A DNA stretch of 64,000 nucleotides from Lederbergia citrisecunda (lineage in GTDB: Bacteria > Bacillota > Bacilli > Bacillales > Bacillaceae_C). The translations under genes were made by a program, and so were the position numbers. The DNA is taken from contig NZ_JAGYPJ010000001.1 in assembly GCF_018343695.1 (NCBI RefSeq), positions 1,623,001 through 1,687,000 of the forward strand. The letters are read 5' to 3'. Of this stretch, positions 54,531-62,783 are shown piece after piece. The notes below the pieces were generated by a model that was not told where the DNA came from, made no database searches, and saw nothing but the letters and a program-made list of their open reading frames with translations. The number at the start of each line of letters is the position of its first letter. Position 1 is the stretch's first letter.

Positions 54531-54561
54531 CGCAGCTACTTCATTTGTTCATTGAATAAGA

Positions 54562-55116
54562 CTAAAAGTTTTTGATTTTCAACCATTCGTTTTCTAAAAT
54601 ACTCATTTCCCATAAACTCCAGTATGCATCACCGTTTTTTCTTGAATCTCGAAGTAAACCGTCTTTTATAAATCCTGCTTTTTCGTAACAGATTATGGCA
54701 GAAACATTAAAGTCAAATACCCCAAGACTAACTCTATGTAGTTGAAGTTCATCAAATGCGATTTTAAGGATTTCCTTAATCATTTGCTGACCTATTCCTT
54801 TACCTCTTGAGTTTTTATCACCGACTAATACTTTTCCAACTCTTGCAGATTTGTTTTTTCTATCAATTTTACCCAAAGAGATATGACCAATAGTTTCACC
54901 AGTCTCATTATCAATTACTTTATAAACCATAGTTTCTGCGTTTTCATTATTGGCATTCTCAATGTACTTTTCTAATTGAGTATCATTCAAGGGGTAATCA
55001 AACCCTGGACCTCCCCATTGAAGTAAGAAAGCAGGGGAATCAATCCAATTGATAAGTTGTTTGAAATCAGACCGCTCAAAATATTTTAGCTCTACTATAA
55101 TACCTTCTCCCTTCAT
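54562..55116 (-). CDS. GNAT-family N-acetyltransferase
   Basis: 184 residues from ATG 55116. Acetyltransferase of the RimJ/RimL-like type: acetyl-CoA loop 'GDKNSRGKGIGQQMI' (about residues 98-112) and the C-terminal 'VFDFNVSAIICYEKAGFIKDG'. The substrate is unknown. The start is uncertain: the good SD (AAGGGAGAAGG) lies inside the first codons, and related proteins begin at 'VELKYF', which here is preceded by ATA. The gene sits in an accessory stretch between degenerate repeats. A single gene by layout. Confidence 0.85.
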   Translation of the reverse strand: MKGEGIIVELKYFERSDFKQLINWIDSPAFLLQWGGPGFDYPLNDTQLEKYIENANNENAETMVYKVIDNETGETIGHISLGKIDRKNKSARVGKVLVGDKNSRGKGIGQQMIKEILKIAFDELQLHRVSLGVFDFNVSAIICYEKAGFIKDGLLRDSRKNGDAYWSLWEMSILENEWLKIKNF

Positions 55117-55217
55117 TTTTCACTTTACTACTTTATTACTTTATATAAATACAGCGTTACCTGATCAATCCTTGTTCTTCAAATAAACTGACCGTTGGTA
55201 AAAAGCCTCTCCACTTA

Positions 55218-55300
55218 TTGCTGAAACGCACCCTTTAGATTAAGTACATTTGTTCACAAACTTATTACAGGAATGCGGCGGCGTTTGCTTAATGCTTGAA
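55218..55300 (+). repeat. Degenerate repeat, class 3 (right copy)
   Basis: GAAACGCACCCTTTAGATTA with following AGTACATTTGTTCACAAACT matches the copy at about 54470-54518. The tail continues with 'AGGAATGCGGCGGCGTTTGC', a pattern usual in such elements. Confidence 0.6.
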
Positions 55301-55340
55301 AAAATGCATTGACCTTACCAGAACAGCACATTCTTTGATA

Positions 55341-55586
55341 TCATTTATTTTCATTATTAGAATTCAGTAATTCTGCCTCTATTTCTTCGTCTGAAACAAA
55401 TACCTCTTCAATGTTTTGGATCTTACTTTTAGGAATTAGTAATAAAATGCCCAAGATTAAAACAATTAAAATTAGCAAAACAGAAATAGTATGCAGCCCT
55501 TGCCCTGCTGCTACAATTGAGGCTGTAAGCAACGATAAACTAATTATTAAAAGTCCAAACAACTTTGCATAGCATCCACCTTTCAA
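55341..55586 (-). CDS. Small membrane protein of unknown function
   Basis: 81 residues at most, with two membrane segments (about 8-27 and 33-52) and an acidic C-terminal tail. The start is unclear: TTG 55586 sits on its own SD, while AAAGGTGG further in has only out-of-frame ATGs at normal spacing. A single-base change near 55565 would give an ordinary start, so the gene may be slightly damaged. I do not recognise the family. Confidence 0.5.
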   Translation of the reverse strand: MKGGCYAKLFGLLIISLSLLTASIVAAGQGLHTISVLLILIVLILGILLLIPKSKIQNIEEVFVSDEEIEAELLNSNNENK

Positions 55587-55687
55587 CCTCTAGTTTACAA
55601 ATTCGTTTCTGAATATTTATTCTAGAAAATAATTAGTTATCCTTCTTCAACTATCCTGCCCTTCAGTGAAAAAGCGACCTTTGATAT

Positions 55688-56187
55688 CTAAAGATCACGC
55701 ATGTTCCAAACAATTTCTCCATTCTCGTCCCATATACTATGGTGGCGAATGAAACCAATCTTTTCAAGAACTCGAAAGGAAGCACTATTCCAAGAACGCA
55801 CAGTAGACCACAGACGTCGTCGTCCAGTATCGACCGCAGTTTCTATAATTGCTGAAGCGGCTTCAGTTGCATAGCCGTTTCCGTGGACTCTTTGGAACAG
55901 TTCATAAGCAATTTCCGGCTCTTCTATAGTAGAACGACCGATAATTAACCCGCAATATCCAATAAAATCTCCTTCATCTTTGCGTCGGATCGTGAGTAGA
56001 CTTATACCACTTTCCAGTGCTCTTTCGCGAAAACTGATAACTTTTGAGCAGCTTCAAGAGTTGGCTTGGCAACGCCCCTTTCCCCAACAAGTTCCCTATA
56101 CTAGGATGCATCTGATTCCTCCCACATACTCAAGTAAAGCCGTTCAGTTATTATTTCAAAATTCATTGCCGAGAATCTATTTGTCAT
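55688..56187 (-). pseudogene. Broken GNAT acetyltransferase gene
   Basis: On the minus strand ATG 56187 lies 6 bases after AAAAGGAGG and opens a GNAT-like frame ('FEIITERLYLSMWEESDA'), which hits an in-frame TAG about 29 codons in. After a frameshift near 56030 the homology resumes ('FRERALESGISLLTIRRKDEG', 'YCGLIIG', 'PEIAYELFQRVHGNGYATEA', 'NSASFRVLEKIGF') and ends at TAG 55690. Together these cover a full RimJ/RimL-type acetyltransferase of about 165 residues. At least one nonsense change and one frameshift make it a pseudogene, unless they are sequencing errors. Confidence 0.8.
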
Positions 56188-56627
56188 TTTATAACCTCCT
56201 TTTCAAGTCATGATATTCTCACGAGAAGCATTTTATTTTACTTGTTAGTAGAAAATTAATTTAATTTTCTACTATATTTGTATCGAAAAAAACTTATATT
56301 CTCCATTAATTCCATACTTAATCGCATAAATAAAAAAAGCGGAATTTATCATTTTTGACATTTTTGTCGACTGATATGAGGAATGAGTGGCGGTTGTATT
56401 GGCTCAACTTTTCATTTTATACATAAATAATGGGGGCAATATTAAATGGTTTTGATAAAATAAAATCTATATTAGTTTTTTAATTGAATTTTTCGAATAT
56501 TTTATATGGGATTAATGTTAAACTAAACCTAAGGAATTTGTGAAGTTTTACGCTTAATTTAGCAGTTCAATGTTAGTGGAATAAATGTTTTAAGATATGT
56601 ATTAGTTTAATGAAGGTGGGAACGCTC
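56188..56627. other. Intergenic region without recognised feature
   Basis: About 440 AT-rich bases between the broken GNAT gene and the DUF3267-like gene. It must contain their divergent promoters, but I cannot place them with confidence. No ORF, repeat copy or terminator is clear. Confidence 0.4.
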
Positions 56628-57158
56628 ATGATAATTTGGTTTCGACACTTACCACAGATAAGTATGGATTTATCAGAATGGACTCCTTTCATGGGGAATA
56701 ATTGGATTCGAAAGCACTATATGAAGTTTGTATATCTACTTCAGATCACCATTTTTCTGATACCCTATTTCTATGGGACATTGTTCACTCATATCACTAA
56801 ATTCTCTCTCATCTTAATAGGTATCTTTATCTTCATCATTCATGAATATCTTCACATTATTGTCATAAAGAAAAAAGGTGATATTAGCTTAACATTTAGC
56901 GGGATATTTTTTTGGCTACATACAAATGCAATCCTATCCAAAACGAGATTATGGGTCTTTATGAGCTTGCCCTTTATTGTATTATCAGTAGTGCCTGCCA
57001 TTATGTCGTTCTATGTATCAGGAAATATCAAACCAATCATATTATTTATCAGTTGGATAAACTCATTGATTTCTTCCTCAGATATCATTAATTCATTTTT
57101 AATTGCAATTAAACCAAAGAACTCAGTTTTTTGCAGAGGCTATTATCGAGTGGAATAA
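56628..57158 (+). CDS. DUF3267-like membrane metalloprotein
   Basis: 176 residues from ATG 56628 (GAAGGTGGG, 8-base spacing; ATG 56610 overlaps that site). Four membrane segments; HEYLH near residue 78, within 'FIFIIHEYLHIIVIKKKGD', is the HExxH-type zinc motif typical of DUF3267 and site-2-protease-like folds. No PDZ domain is seen. Substrate unknown. It lies in the accessory stretch upstream of zur, on the opposite strand to it. No second zinc-ligand motif such as NxxPxxxLDG is visible, so protease activity is unproven. Confidence 0.75.
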   Translation: MIIWFRHLPQISMDLSEWTPFMGNNWIRKHYMKFVYLLQITIFLIPYFYGTLFTHITKFSLILIGIFIFIIHEYLHIIVIKKKGDISLTFSGIFFWLHTNAILSKTRLWVFMSLPFIVLSVVPAIMSFYVSGNIKPIILFISWINSLISSSDIINSFLIAIKPKNSVFCRGYYRVE

Positions 57159-57218
57159 ATATTAAAAGGGTTACTCAAATACGTTTGGTGAACGTTAGTT
57201 TAAAATTACAATATTTGA

Positions 57219-57256
57219 ATTAGGAAAGACCGATTAAGCATTCGGTCTTTCCTAAT
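57219..57256. terminator. Long perfect hairpin after the DUF3267-like gene
   Basis: ATTAGGAAAGACCGA and TCGGTCTTTCCTAAT form a perfect 15-base stem with an 8-base loop, but no U-run follows on either strand. It could be a weak terminator, an mRNA-stabilising stem or a protein-binding dyad. Confidence 0.55.
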
Positions 57257-57408
57257 TCCTACTGCATATAGATTATATTTTTTGTTTGTAATTCCTAAAT
57301 GTTGAGCAGAAGTTTCCATTACGCCATTTGATTTAGTTACAAAACAAAAGTTGTAATAAGTTCGGAGAATAATGAGTGCTATTTGAGCATATTAGTCACA
57401 TTACTTTT

Positions 57409-57834
57409 CTATGCACTTTTGATTTTCCTACAATTTGGGCATTTCCCATAAATTTCAAATTTGTGGTCCGCCACATCATAGTCTTTTAAATCTTCGGTAA
57501 CAAAATCCATTGGACATGCCTCAATTGCTTTCGTACTTCCACAATCGAGGCAAATAAAATGGTGATGGTGATCGTGAAGTGAACATGTGTAACGAAATTT
57601 TTTTTCGCCTGATAGTTCTGTTGATTCAAGAATGCCTAACTGATTAAATAGTGAGAGGTTTCGATAAATGGTATCAAAGCTAAGACCAGGATAATCATCA
57701 TTCATAATTTCCAATAATTCTTTAGCTGTTAAATATTTATCACTTCTTGCAAAGATTTCAAGTATACGCTCACGTTTTCCAGTCACTTTATATCCTTTAT
57801 TTTTAACGATTTGCATCGCTTCATTAATGTTCAT
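57409..57834 (-). CDS. zur: Zinc uptake regulator, Fur family
   Basis: 141 residues. N-terminal winged helix ('TGKRERILEIFARSDKYLTAKELLEI') and C-terminal metal-binding domain with 'HDHHHHFICLDCGS' and 'CPNCRK', i.e. two CxxC pairs for structural zinc plus the His cluster for sensing. The linkage to znuB and znuC identifies it as Zur rather than Fur or PerR. It represses zinc import genes when zinc is plentiful. Cotranscribed after znuB (4-base gap; GAGGTGAG SD). A Zur-box-like dyad lies ahead of znuC, so the operon is probably autoregulated. Confidence 0.92.
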   Translation of the reverse strand: MNINEAMQIVKNKGYKVTGKRERILEIFARSDKYLTAKELLEIMNDDYPGLSFDTIYRNLSLFNQLGILESTELSGEKKFRYTCSLHDHHHHFICLDCGSTKAIEACPMDFVTEDLKDYDVADHKFEIYGKCPNCRKIKSA

Positions 57835-57838
57835 TTTC

Positions 57839-58690
57839 TCACCTCAACTTTATGGGTCTTTGACCTTGATTACGTTTATAAAAAATAACCGCTAAAAGAA
57901 TAAGAATCGAAATGACCACAATGGTCCCGCCAGGTGCAAGATCTAAATAATATGCACTGATTAATCCACCTATTACAGCAATTTCACCAAAAAATATTGA
58001 TAAAAAGATTGTTTGTTTAAATCCTCTCGCTATCCGCATACTAGCAGCTACTGGCAGCGTCATGAGTGCAGAAACAAGTAAAATACCGACAATACGCATG
58101 GATGCAGCAATTACTAATGCAATCAAGACCATAAATAATAAATGTATACTTTTGGCAGGAATCCCAGAAACCTTGGCATGTTCCTCGTCAAAGGATAAGA
58201 GGAAAAGTTCTTTATATAAAAATAATATGACCAATCCAACAAAGACGCTAATTCCGATTATCACATATAAATCTACCCTGCTTACAGCACTTACGCTTCC
58301 GAATAAATAATTTAATAAGTCCGTATTAAATCCATCCGCAAGTGAAATAAAAATGACCCCTACTCCAATTCCGCCTGATAAGATAATGGGAATCGCCAAT
58401 TCTTGATAATGTTTATATACCATTCTTAGTCTTTCAATCAGGATAGAGCCAAGAACTGAAAAGCCCATCCCAAAATAGAGAGGATTCATTCCAGCGAACA
58501 ACATAGTTTTTTTGCTTAAAAATAAGCTTGCTGCAATCCCGGCCAATGTTACATGACTTAATGCATCAGCAATTAATGATAATCTTCTTACAACGATAAA
58601 TGTCCCTAATAAAGGAGCAATTAGACCAATAATCAACCCTGTCAAAAATGTATTTTGTAAAAATTCATAATGGAAAATAGCAGAAATCAT
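57839..58690 (-). CDS. znuB: Zinc ABC transporter permease
   Basis: 283 residues with eight or nine membrane helices, ABC-3 metal permease family ('LIADALSHVTLAGIA', 'DEEHAKVSGIP', 'VSALMTLPVAASMRIARGF'). It works with ZnuC and an external zinc-binding protein not found in this window. ATG overlaps the znuC stop (ATGA). The Zur linkage supports zinc rather than manganese as substrate. Confidence 0.93.
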   Translation of the reverse strand: MISAIFHYEFLQNTFLTGLIIGLIAPLLGTFIVVRRLSLIADALSHVTLAGIAASLFLSKKTMLFAGMNPLYFGMGFSVLGSILIERLRMVYKHYQELAIPIILSGGIGVGVIFISLADGFNTDLLNYLFGSVSAVSRVDLYVIIGISVFVGLVILFLYKELFLLSFDEEHAKVSGIPAKSIHLLFMVLIALVIAASMRIVGILLVSALMTLPVAASMRIARGFKQTIFLSIFFGEIAVIGGLISAYYLDLAPGGTIVVISILILLAVIFYKRNQGQRPIKLR

Positions 58691-59481
58691 CTAGCCGTAC
58701 CACCTTCTTCAATATGGACATGCTCATGGTCATGTGAAAGTAGATGGACATCGTGTTGGTAAATAGATGATACATCTTCATTACTTAGTTTTTCAAAATC
58801 CTCTACTGCACCATGGAAGTGCAATGATTTATTCAAGCATGCTACATGAGTAACTTTATTTGTAATTGTCCCAATATCATGAGTAACGAGTATTAATGTA
58901 ATCCCACGTTCTTTATTCAACTTCTCCAGCATATAATAAAACGATTTGACGTTTTCTTCATCCACACCAACTGTAGGCTCGTCAAGAATTAGTACATCCG
59001 GCTTCGAGACAATAGCTCGGGCAATAAACACTCTTTGCTGCTGCCCTCCGGAAAGTTCTCCAATATTTTTTTTCGAAAATCTGCTCATACCGACTGCAGC
59101 AATGGCTTCCTTTATTTCTTTTTGCTGTTCTTTCCCAATAAATCGGAAGAGTCCTAACTTGCCGGTTAAACCGCTCGCTACGACTTCAAAAACGGATGCA
59201 GGGAAACCACTGTTAAATGAGTTTGCTTTTTGAGAAACAAAGCCGATTCGGTCCCAATCTTTGAATTTAGCTTGAGGATGACCAAATAAAAACACATCGC
59301 CAGTCTGGGGTTTAACTAGTCCAAGAATAATTTTTAAAAGCGTGGATTTACCAGACCCATTTGGACCTACCAGCCCTAGAAAAGCTCCTTTTGGTACATC
59401 AAGATTAATTTGTTCTAATACATTTTCTCTCTCATATCGAAAATTCACATCTGTTAGTTGGATAATAGGTTCATTATTCAT
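58687..59481 (-). CDS. znuC: Zinc ABC transporter ATP-binding protein
   Basis: 264 residues. Walker A 'GPNGSGKST' (about 37-45), signature 'LSGGQQQR', Walker B 'VLILDEPT' and 'VTHD' switch. The C-terminal tail is His-rich ('HDVHLLSHDHEHVHIEEGG'), fitting a zinc transporter. First gene of znuC-znuB-zur. No solute-binding gene (znuA) is adjacent. Confidence 0.94.
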   Translation of the reverse strand: MNNEPIIQLTDVNFRYERENVLEQINLDVPKGAFLGLVGPNGSGKSTLLKIILGLVKPQTGDVFLFGHPQAKFKDWDRIGFVSQKANSFNSGFPASVFEVVASGLTGKLGLFRFIGKEQQKEIKEAIAAVGMSRFSKKNIGELSGGQQQRVFIARAIVSKPDVLILDEPTVGVDEENVKSFYYMLEKLNKERGITLILVTHDIGTITNKVTHVACLNKSLHFHGAVEDFEKLSNEDVSSIYQHDVHLLSHDHEHVHIEEGGTAR

Positions 59482-59542
59482 TTAAAACATCCTTTTTTAT
59501 AATTGCAATTTACTTTCAATAGTTATAATTCTTGATTTTCCA

Positions 59543-59563
59543 AAATAAGAATCATTACGATTT
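59543..59563 (-). promoter_or_regulatory. Zur-box-like dyad upstream of znuC
   Basis: AAATAAGAATCATTACGATTT (21 bases; written as two halves AAATAAGAAT-C-ATTACGATTT). The right half matches the B. subtilis Zur consensus half-site ATTACGATTT exactly; the left half is weaker. It lies about 60 bases before the znuC start. Confidence 0.6.
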
Positions 59564-59661
59564 GTTCCCATAGAAATTATACACAATAACAATTTCTTTG
59601 TAAATTAAAGGTCACTTGTGACGACCATCCTACATACATTTTTGAATAGGGGTGAATAATA

Positions 59662-59916
59662 ATGAAATTAATCCAAAATATGATCAATATGAAAGTAAAT
59701 GTTATCACTGCCGATGAGCTGTTGAAATACGCTGGACAGTATAATATTAATATTTCTCGATCTCAAGCAGAAAAGGTTGCAGCATTTTTAAGAGGAAAAA
59801 ATTTTGATATTTTTAATGATCAAACGAGGTCACAAATTATTAGGGAAGTTGCAAAAATAGCAGGACCGAAAACAGCTAAAGAGATTAATAAACTTTTTAT
59901 ACAGTTTACACGTTAG
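59662..59916 (+). CDS. yqfT: DUF2624 protein YqfT
   Basis: 84 residues, helical, cytoplasmic, matching the YqfT/DUF2624 family ('MKVNVITADELLKYAGQYNI', 'QAEKVAAFLRGKNFDIF'). It lies between the znu operon and nfo, its usual place. AGGGGTGA precedes the ATG. Function unknown. Confidence 0.85.
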   Translation: MKLIQNMINMKVNVITADELLKYAGQYNINISRSQAEKVAAFLRGKNFDIFNDQTRSQIIREVAKIAGPKTAKEINKLFIQFTR

Positions 59917-60001
59917 ATATTATAAAAACGGCAAGCGCGGGAGGTGTATAGGAGCACAAACACTCAAAAAAAAAGACCTATAATAAATTTATACTCTTCT
60001 T

Positions 60002-60070
60002 AAAATAAAGGCTGTCTATTTGTCTCTTATACATATGTATAGACAAAACATTATAGACAGCCTTTTATTT
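60002..60070. terminator. Long bidirectional terminator between yqfT and nfo
   Basis: AAAATAAAGGCTGTCTAT pairs with ATAGACAGCCTTTTATTT over 18 bases with one mismatch; the 33-base loop can itself fold (TTGTCT with AGACAA). T-rich edges on both strands. Confidence 0.85.
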
Positions 60071-60077
60071 ATGACTC

Positions 60078-60980
60078 TTATTTTACAAAAGTTCCCATAA
60101 TTTCCTCACGTAACTGCTCTTTGAAAATACCGTTTTTAATCATATCAATTTCATGCTTATATGGTGCTTTTTTATTATTTTTGTCTTCACCTACAAATGG
60201 TGTTTCCAATATTTTTGGTACGTTCATTAATTGAGGATGGTTAATAATATAAGTTAAAGCAGTAAAACCAATATGGCCGAAACCGATATTTTCATGCCTA
60301 TCCTTTTTTGCGCCACGTTCATTTTTACTATCATTAATATGAAGTACTTTAATACGATCAATACCAATGTTTTTATCAAATTCCTCAAGAACTCCATCGA
60401 AGTCATTTACAATATCATAACCAGCATCATGTGTATGGCAAGTATCAAAACAAATTGATAGTTTATCGTTATGATGGACTCCATCTATAATTGCAGCTAA
60501 CTCTTCGAAGGATCTTCCACATTCCGATCCTTTTCCAGCCATAGTCTCAAGCGCAATTTGGACATCTTCTTCCCCTGTTAATACCTCGTTTAATCCTTCA
60601 ATGATTTTCTTTATCCCTTTTTCGGCACCTTCCCCTACATGGGCACCAGGATGTAGCACAATTTGTTTTGCTCCAATTGCAGCAGTTCTTTCAATTTCAG
60701 AGCGTAGAAAATCGACTCCTAATGCAAAAGTGGCAGGATTAACCGCATTTCCGATATTTATAATATATGGGGCATGGACAATAATTTCATCAATCCCATT
60801 TTCTTTCATATGAAGTTGCCCTGCATCAATATTCAATTCTTCAATTTTTTTTCTCCGAGTATTTTGAGGAGCTCCTGTGTATACCATGAAAGTGTTAGCA
60901 CCATATGAAATTGCTTCTTCACTCGCTGCTAAAAGCATTTTTTTCCCACTCATCGATACGTGCGAACCTATTTTTAACAT
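60078..60980 (-). CDS. nfo: Endonuclease IV
   Basis: 300 residues, TIM-barrel AP endonuclease that cleaves 5' to abasic sites. Metal ligands are in 'SHVSMSG', '[10 protein letters not shown]', '[11 protein letters not shown]', '[13 protein letters not shown]', '[21 protein letters not shown]' (quoted in parts) and 'LETPF'. It matches B. subtilis YqfS/Nfo. Convergent with yqfT; followed upstream by a class 1 repeat and cshB. Confidence 0.95.
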   Translation of the reverse strand: MLKIGSHVSMSGKKMLLAASEEAISYGANTFMVYTGAPQNTRRKKIEELNIDAGQLHMKENGIDEIIVHAPYIINIGNAVNPATFALGVDFLRSEIERTAAIGAKQIVLHPGAHVGEGAEKGIKKIIEGLNEVLTGEEDVQIALETMAGKGSECGRSFEELAAIIDGVHHNDKLSICFDTCHTHDAGYDIVNDFDGVLEEFDKNIGIDRIKVLHINDSKNERGAKKDRHENIGFGHIGFTALTYIINHPQLMNVPKILETPFVGEDKNNKKAPYKHEIDMIKNGIFKEQLREEIMGTFVK

Positions 60981-61059
60981 ATTTCCCTCTCCATTCCTCT
61001 TATTTAAAGTAAAGAAAGTATAAGTTTTTTATAGTCTATATTTTTGAATTTAGGCTTTT

Positions 61060-61275
61060 GCTGTCAGGTTCCAGCGCCTATCGACTAGCAAACTTCTTGT
61101 CCTTCTCTTTTGCGTAAGTCAACATCGGCTCGTTCCTCGCCGTGTTTCCTTTATCTCAGTAGAAGGCCAAACAAGGAACGTCGACTAAAAACCGGCACGT
61201 CCTGTGCCAACGTCGACGGACCCTCATCCTGTGGGCCTGTACGTCGATGAGCAAGGCGCTTTCGCTTTTCTTATT
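61060..61275 (+). repeat. Best-preserved copy of intergenic repeat class 1
   Basis: Begins 'GGTTCCAGCGCCTATCGACT' and ends 'GCAAGGCGCTTTCGCTTTTC', so the edges GCGCC and GGCGC can pair. The middle contains inverted pieces such as GGCTCGTTCCTCGCC/AAGGAACGTCGAC. The core at 61078-61100 is shared with the copies at 7.2, 24.7, 44.5 and 53.4 kb. It fills the gap between nfo and cshB and reaches the cshB stop codon. Confidence 0.75.
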
Positions 61276-62587
61276 ATTTATTTCTATTTTTCATTTTTCT
61301 TTCTCTTCTTTTGATTTGCTCTCGTTGAGCTTGCATTTTCTTTTTATAACCCGGCTTTACTTTTTCTGGTTTTCTAACAAGTTGCCTAGCCTTCAATTCT
61401 CCTTCTGTTATTGTTTTGGTTCGATTTTTCCTACGATTACGTTCAGTTATTTCAACCCAGTTTCCTTTATGAAGATCCATATAGGAAAACTCAATACCCA
61501 TTTTGTCTAAACGAACAAGTGCTTCCTCATCAGATGGTTCATAAATTGTAATGGCTAACCCTTTATTTCCTGCCCTAGCAGTCCGTCCAGTTCGATGGAT
61601 ATAAAAGTCTAGATCGCGTGGCAGTTCATAATTGATGATATGGCTAACGCCTTCTATATCGATCCCTCTTGCAGCCAGATCGGTAGCAACAATATATTGA
61701 AAATCTAAATTTCTAATTTGTTTCATTACTCTTTTACGTTCGCGTGGACTAATATCCCCATGCAGTCTTCCGACTTTCAAACCGCGTTCAAGCAGCTGAT
61801 CAGCGATGTTGTCCGCCATTTCTTTCGTATTAACAAACACAATCGCTAAATACGGATTATACGAACGTAATATCTCAGATAATAACTCTATTTTCCCTCT
61901 ACTTTTTAATGGCACTAAAATATGCTCAATATTTTTAGCGGATAATTGTTGAGGTTCTACTTGTTCAAAAATAGGGTTTTCCATATATTTTTTTAGAAAA
62001 GGTTTTAATTTCTCAGGAATTGTCGCTGAAAAGACGAGGATTTGTAAATCCTTTGGCATTTTTCCTGCAATTTGGTCAACGTCGTGAAGAAATCCCATAT
62101 CAAGCATCAAATCAGCTTCGTCTACTACTAACAAGGATGCTGTATGAACAAACAAAGCTTGCTCCTTAATAAGATCATTAATTCGTCCAGGGGTTCCTAC
62201 AACGACATGTGGCTGTTGTTTTAACTTCTCTATATCCCTTTTTTTATCTGTCCCACCAATATAACACTTTGCCGATATTTTATTTTCTTCATCGTGTTTT
62301 ACGATTTTTAATATTTCTTGATAAATTTGATTGGCCAGTTCTCTTGTAGGGGCTGTAATAACAGCTTGCACTTGCTGAAGACTCGGATTGATGGATTCCA
62401 GCAATGGCAATAAATACGAGTGAGTCTTCCCTGTCCCTGTTTGAGATTGTCCGATTGCGCTTTCGCCTTTTAACACTACAGGTATAATTTTTCTCTGTAT
62501 TTCAGTCGGGTTATGAAAACCGAGTTCCTCAATGGCATTATTAATAAATGTTTTGAAATTATATTGAGTAAAATTATTTTTATTCAT
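61274..62587 (-). CDS. cshB: DEAD-box ATP-dependent RNA helicase CshB
   Basis: 437 residues from ATG 62587 (GGAGTG; ATG 62626 is too far). Q motif 'FHNPTEIQRKIIPV', motif I 'SQTGTGKTH', 'PTRELANQI', motif II 'VVDEADLMLD', motif III 'FSATIP', 'VATDLAARGID' and 'HRTGRTARAG'. A basic tail (residues about 385-437, Lys/Arg-rich) should bind RNA. It unwinds RNA, probably in cold adaptation and ribosome assembly as for B. subtilis CshB (YqfR). Confidence 0.95.
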   Translation of the reverse strand: MNKNNFTQYNFKTFINNAIEELGFHNPTEIQRKIIPVVLKGESAIGQSQTGTGKTHSYLLPLLESINPSLQQVQAVITAPTRELANQIYQEILKIVKHDEENKISAKCYIGGTDKKRDIEKLKQQPHVVVGTPGRINDLIKEQALFVHTASLLVVDEADLMLDMGFLHDVDQIAGKMPKDLQILVFSATIPEKLKPFLKKYMENPIFEQVEPQQLSAKNIEHILVPLKSRGKIELLSEILRSYNPYLAIVFVNTKEMADNIADQLLERGLKVGRLHGDISPRERKRVMKQIRNLDFQYIVATDLAARGIDIEGVSHIINYELPRDLDFYIHRTGRTARAGNKGLAITIYEPSDEEALVRLDKMGIEFSYMDLHKGNWVEITERNRRKNRTKTITEGELKARQLVRKPEKVKPGYKKKMQAQREQIKRRERKMKNRNK

Positions 62588-62783
62588 TTCTTTCACTCCT
62601 TCATAGAGGGAAATCCCTCCGCACAATTATAAACTATAAAGTTAACATGTACAATTTATGTAAGTAATCCTGAATGAGTATTTTTAGACATTAGCCTTGT
62701 CTTTCCAATCGAATCACGGCTAATAACCAAACTTTTACTTTATTCCTGCATATTATATTAAGAGGAAGGGAGTGAAATTTATT

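Larger units (their letters stand above)
54084..54561. other. Intergenic region with two hairpins and a repeat
   Basis: About 480 bases. Holds the yqfW terminator (54159-54195), a second terminator-like hairpin (54306-54336) with no gene between them, and the degenerate repeat at about 54465-54530. I see no supported ORF. Confidence 0.5.

Noticed and set aside
55980-56213. 77-codon plus-strand frame
   Set aside because: It is antisense to the broken GNAT gene, whose homology on the minus strand explains the sequence.
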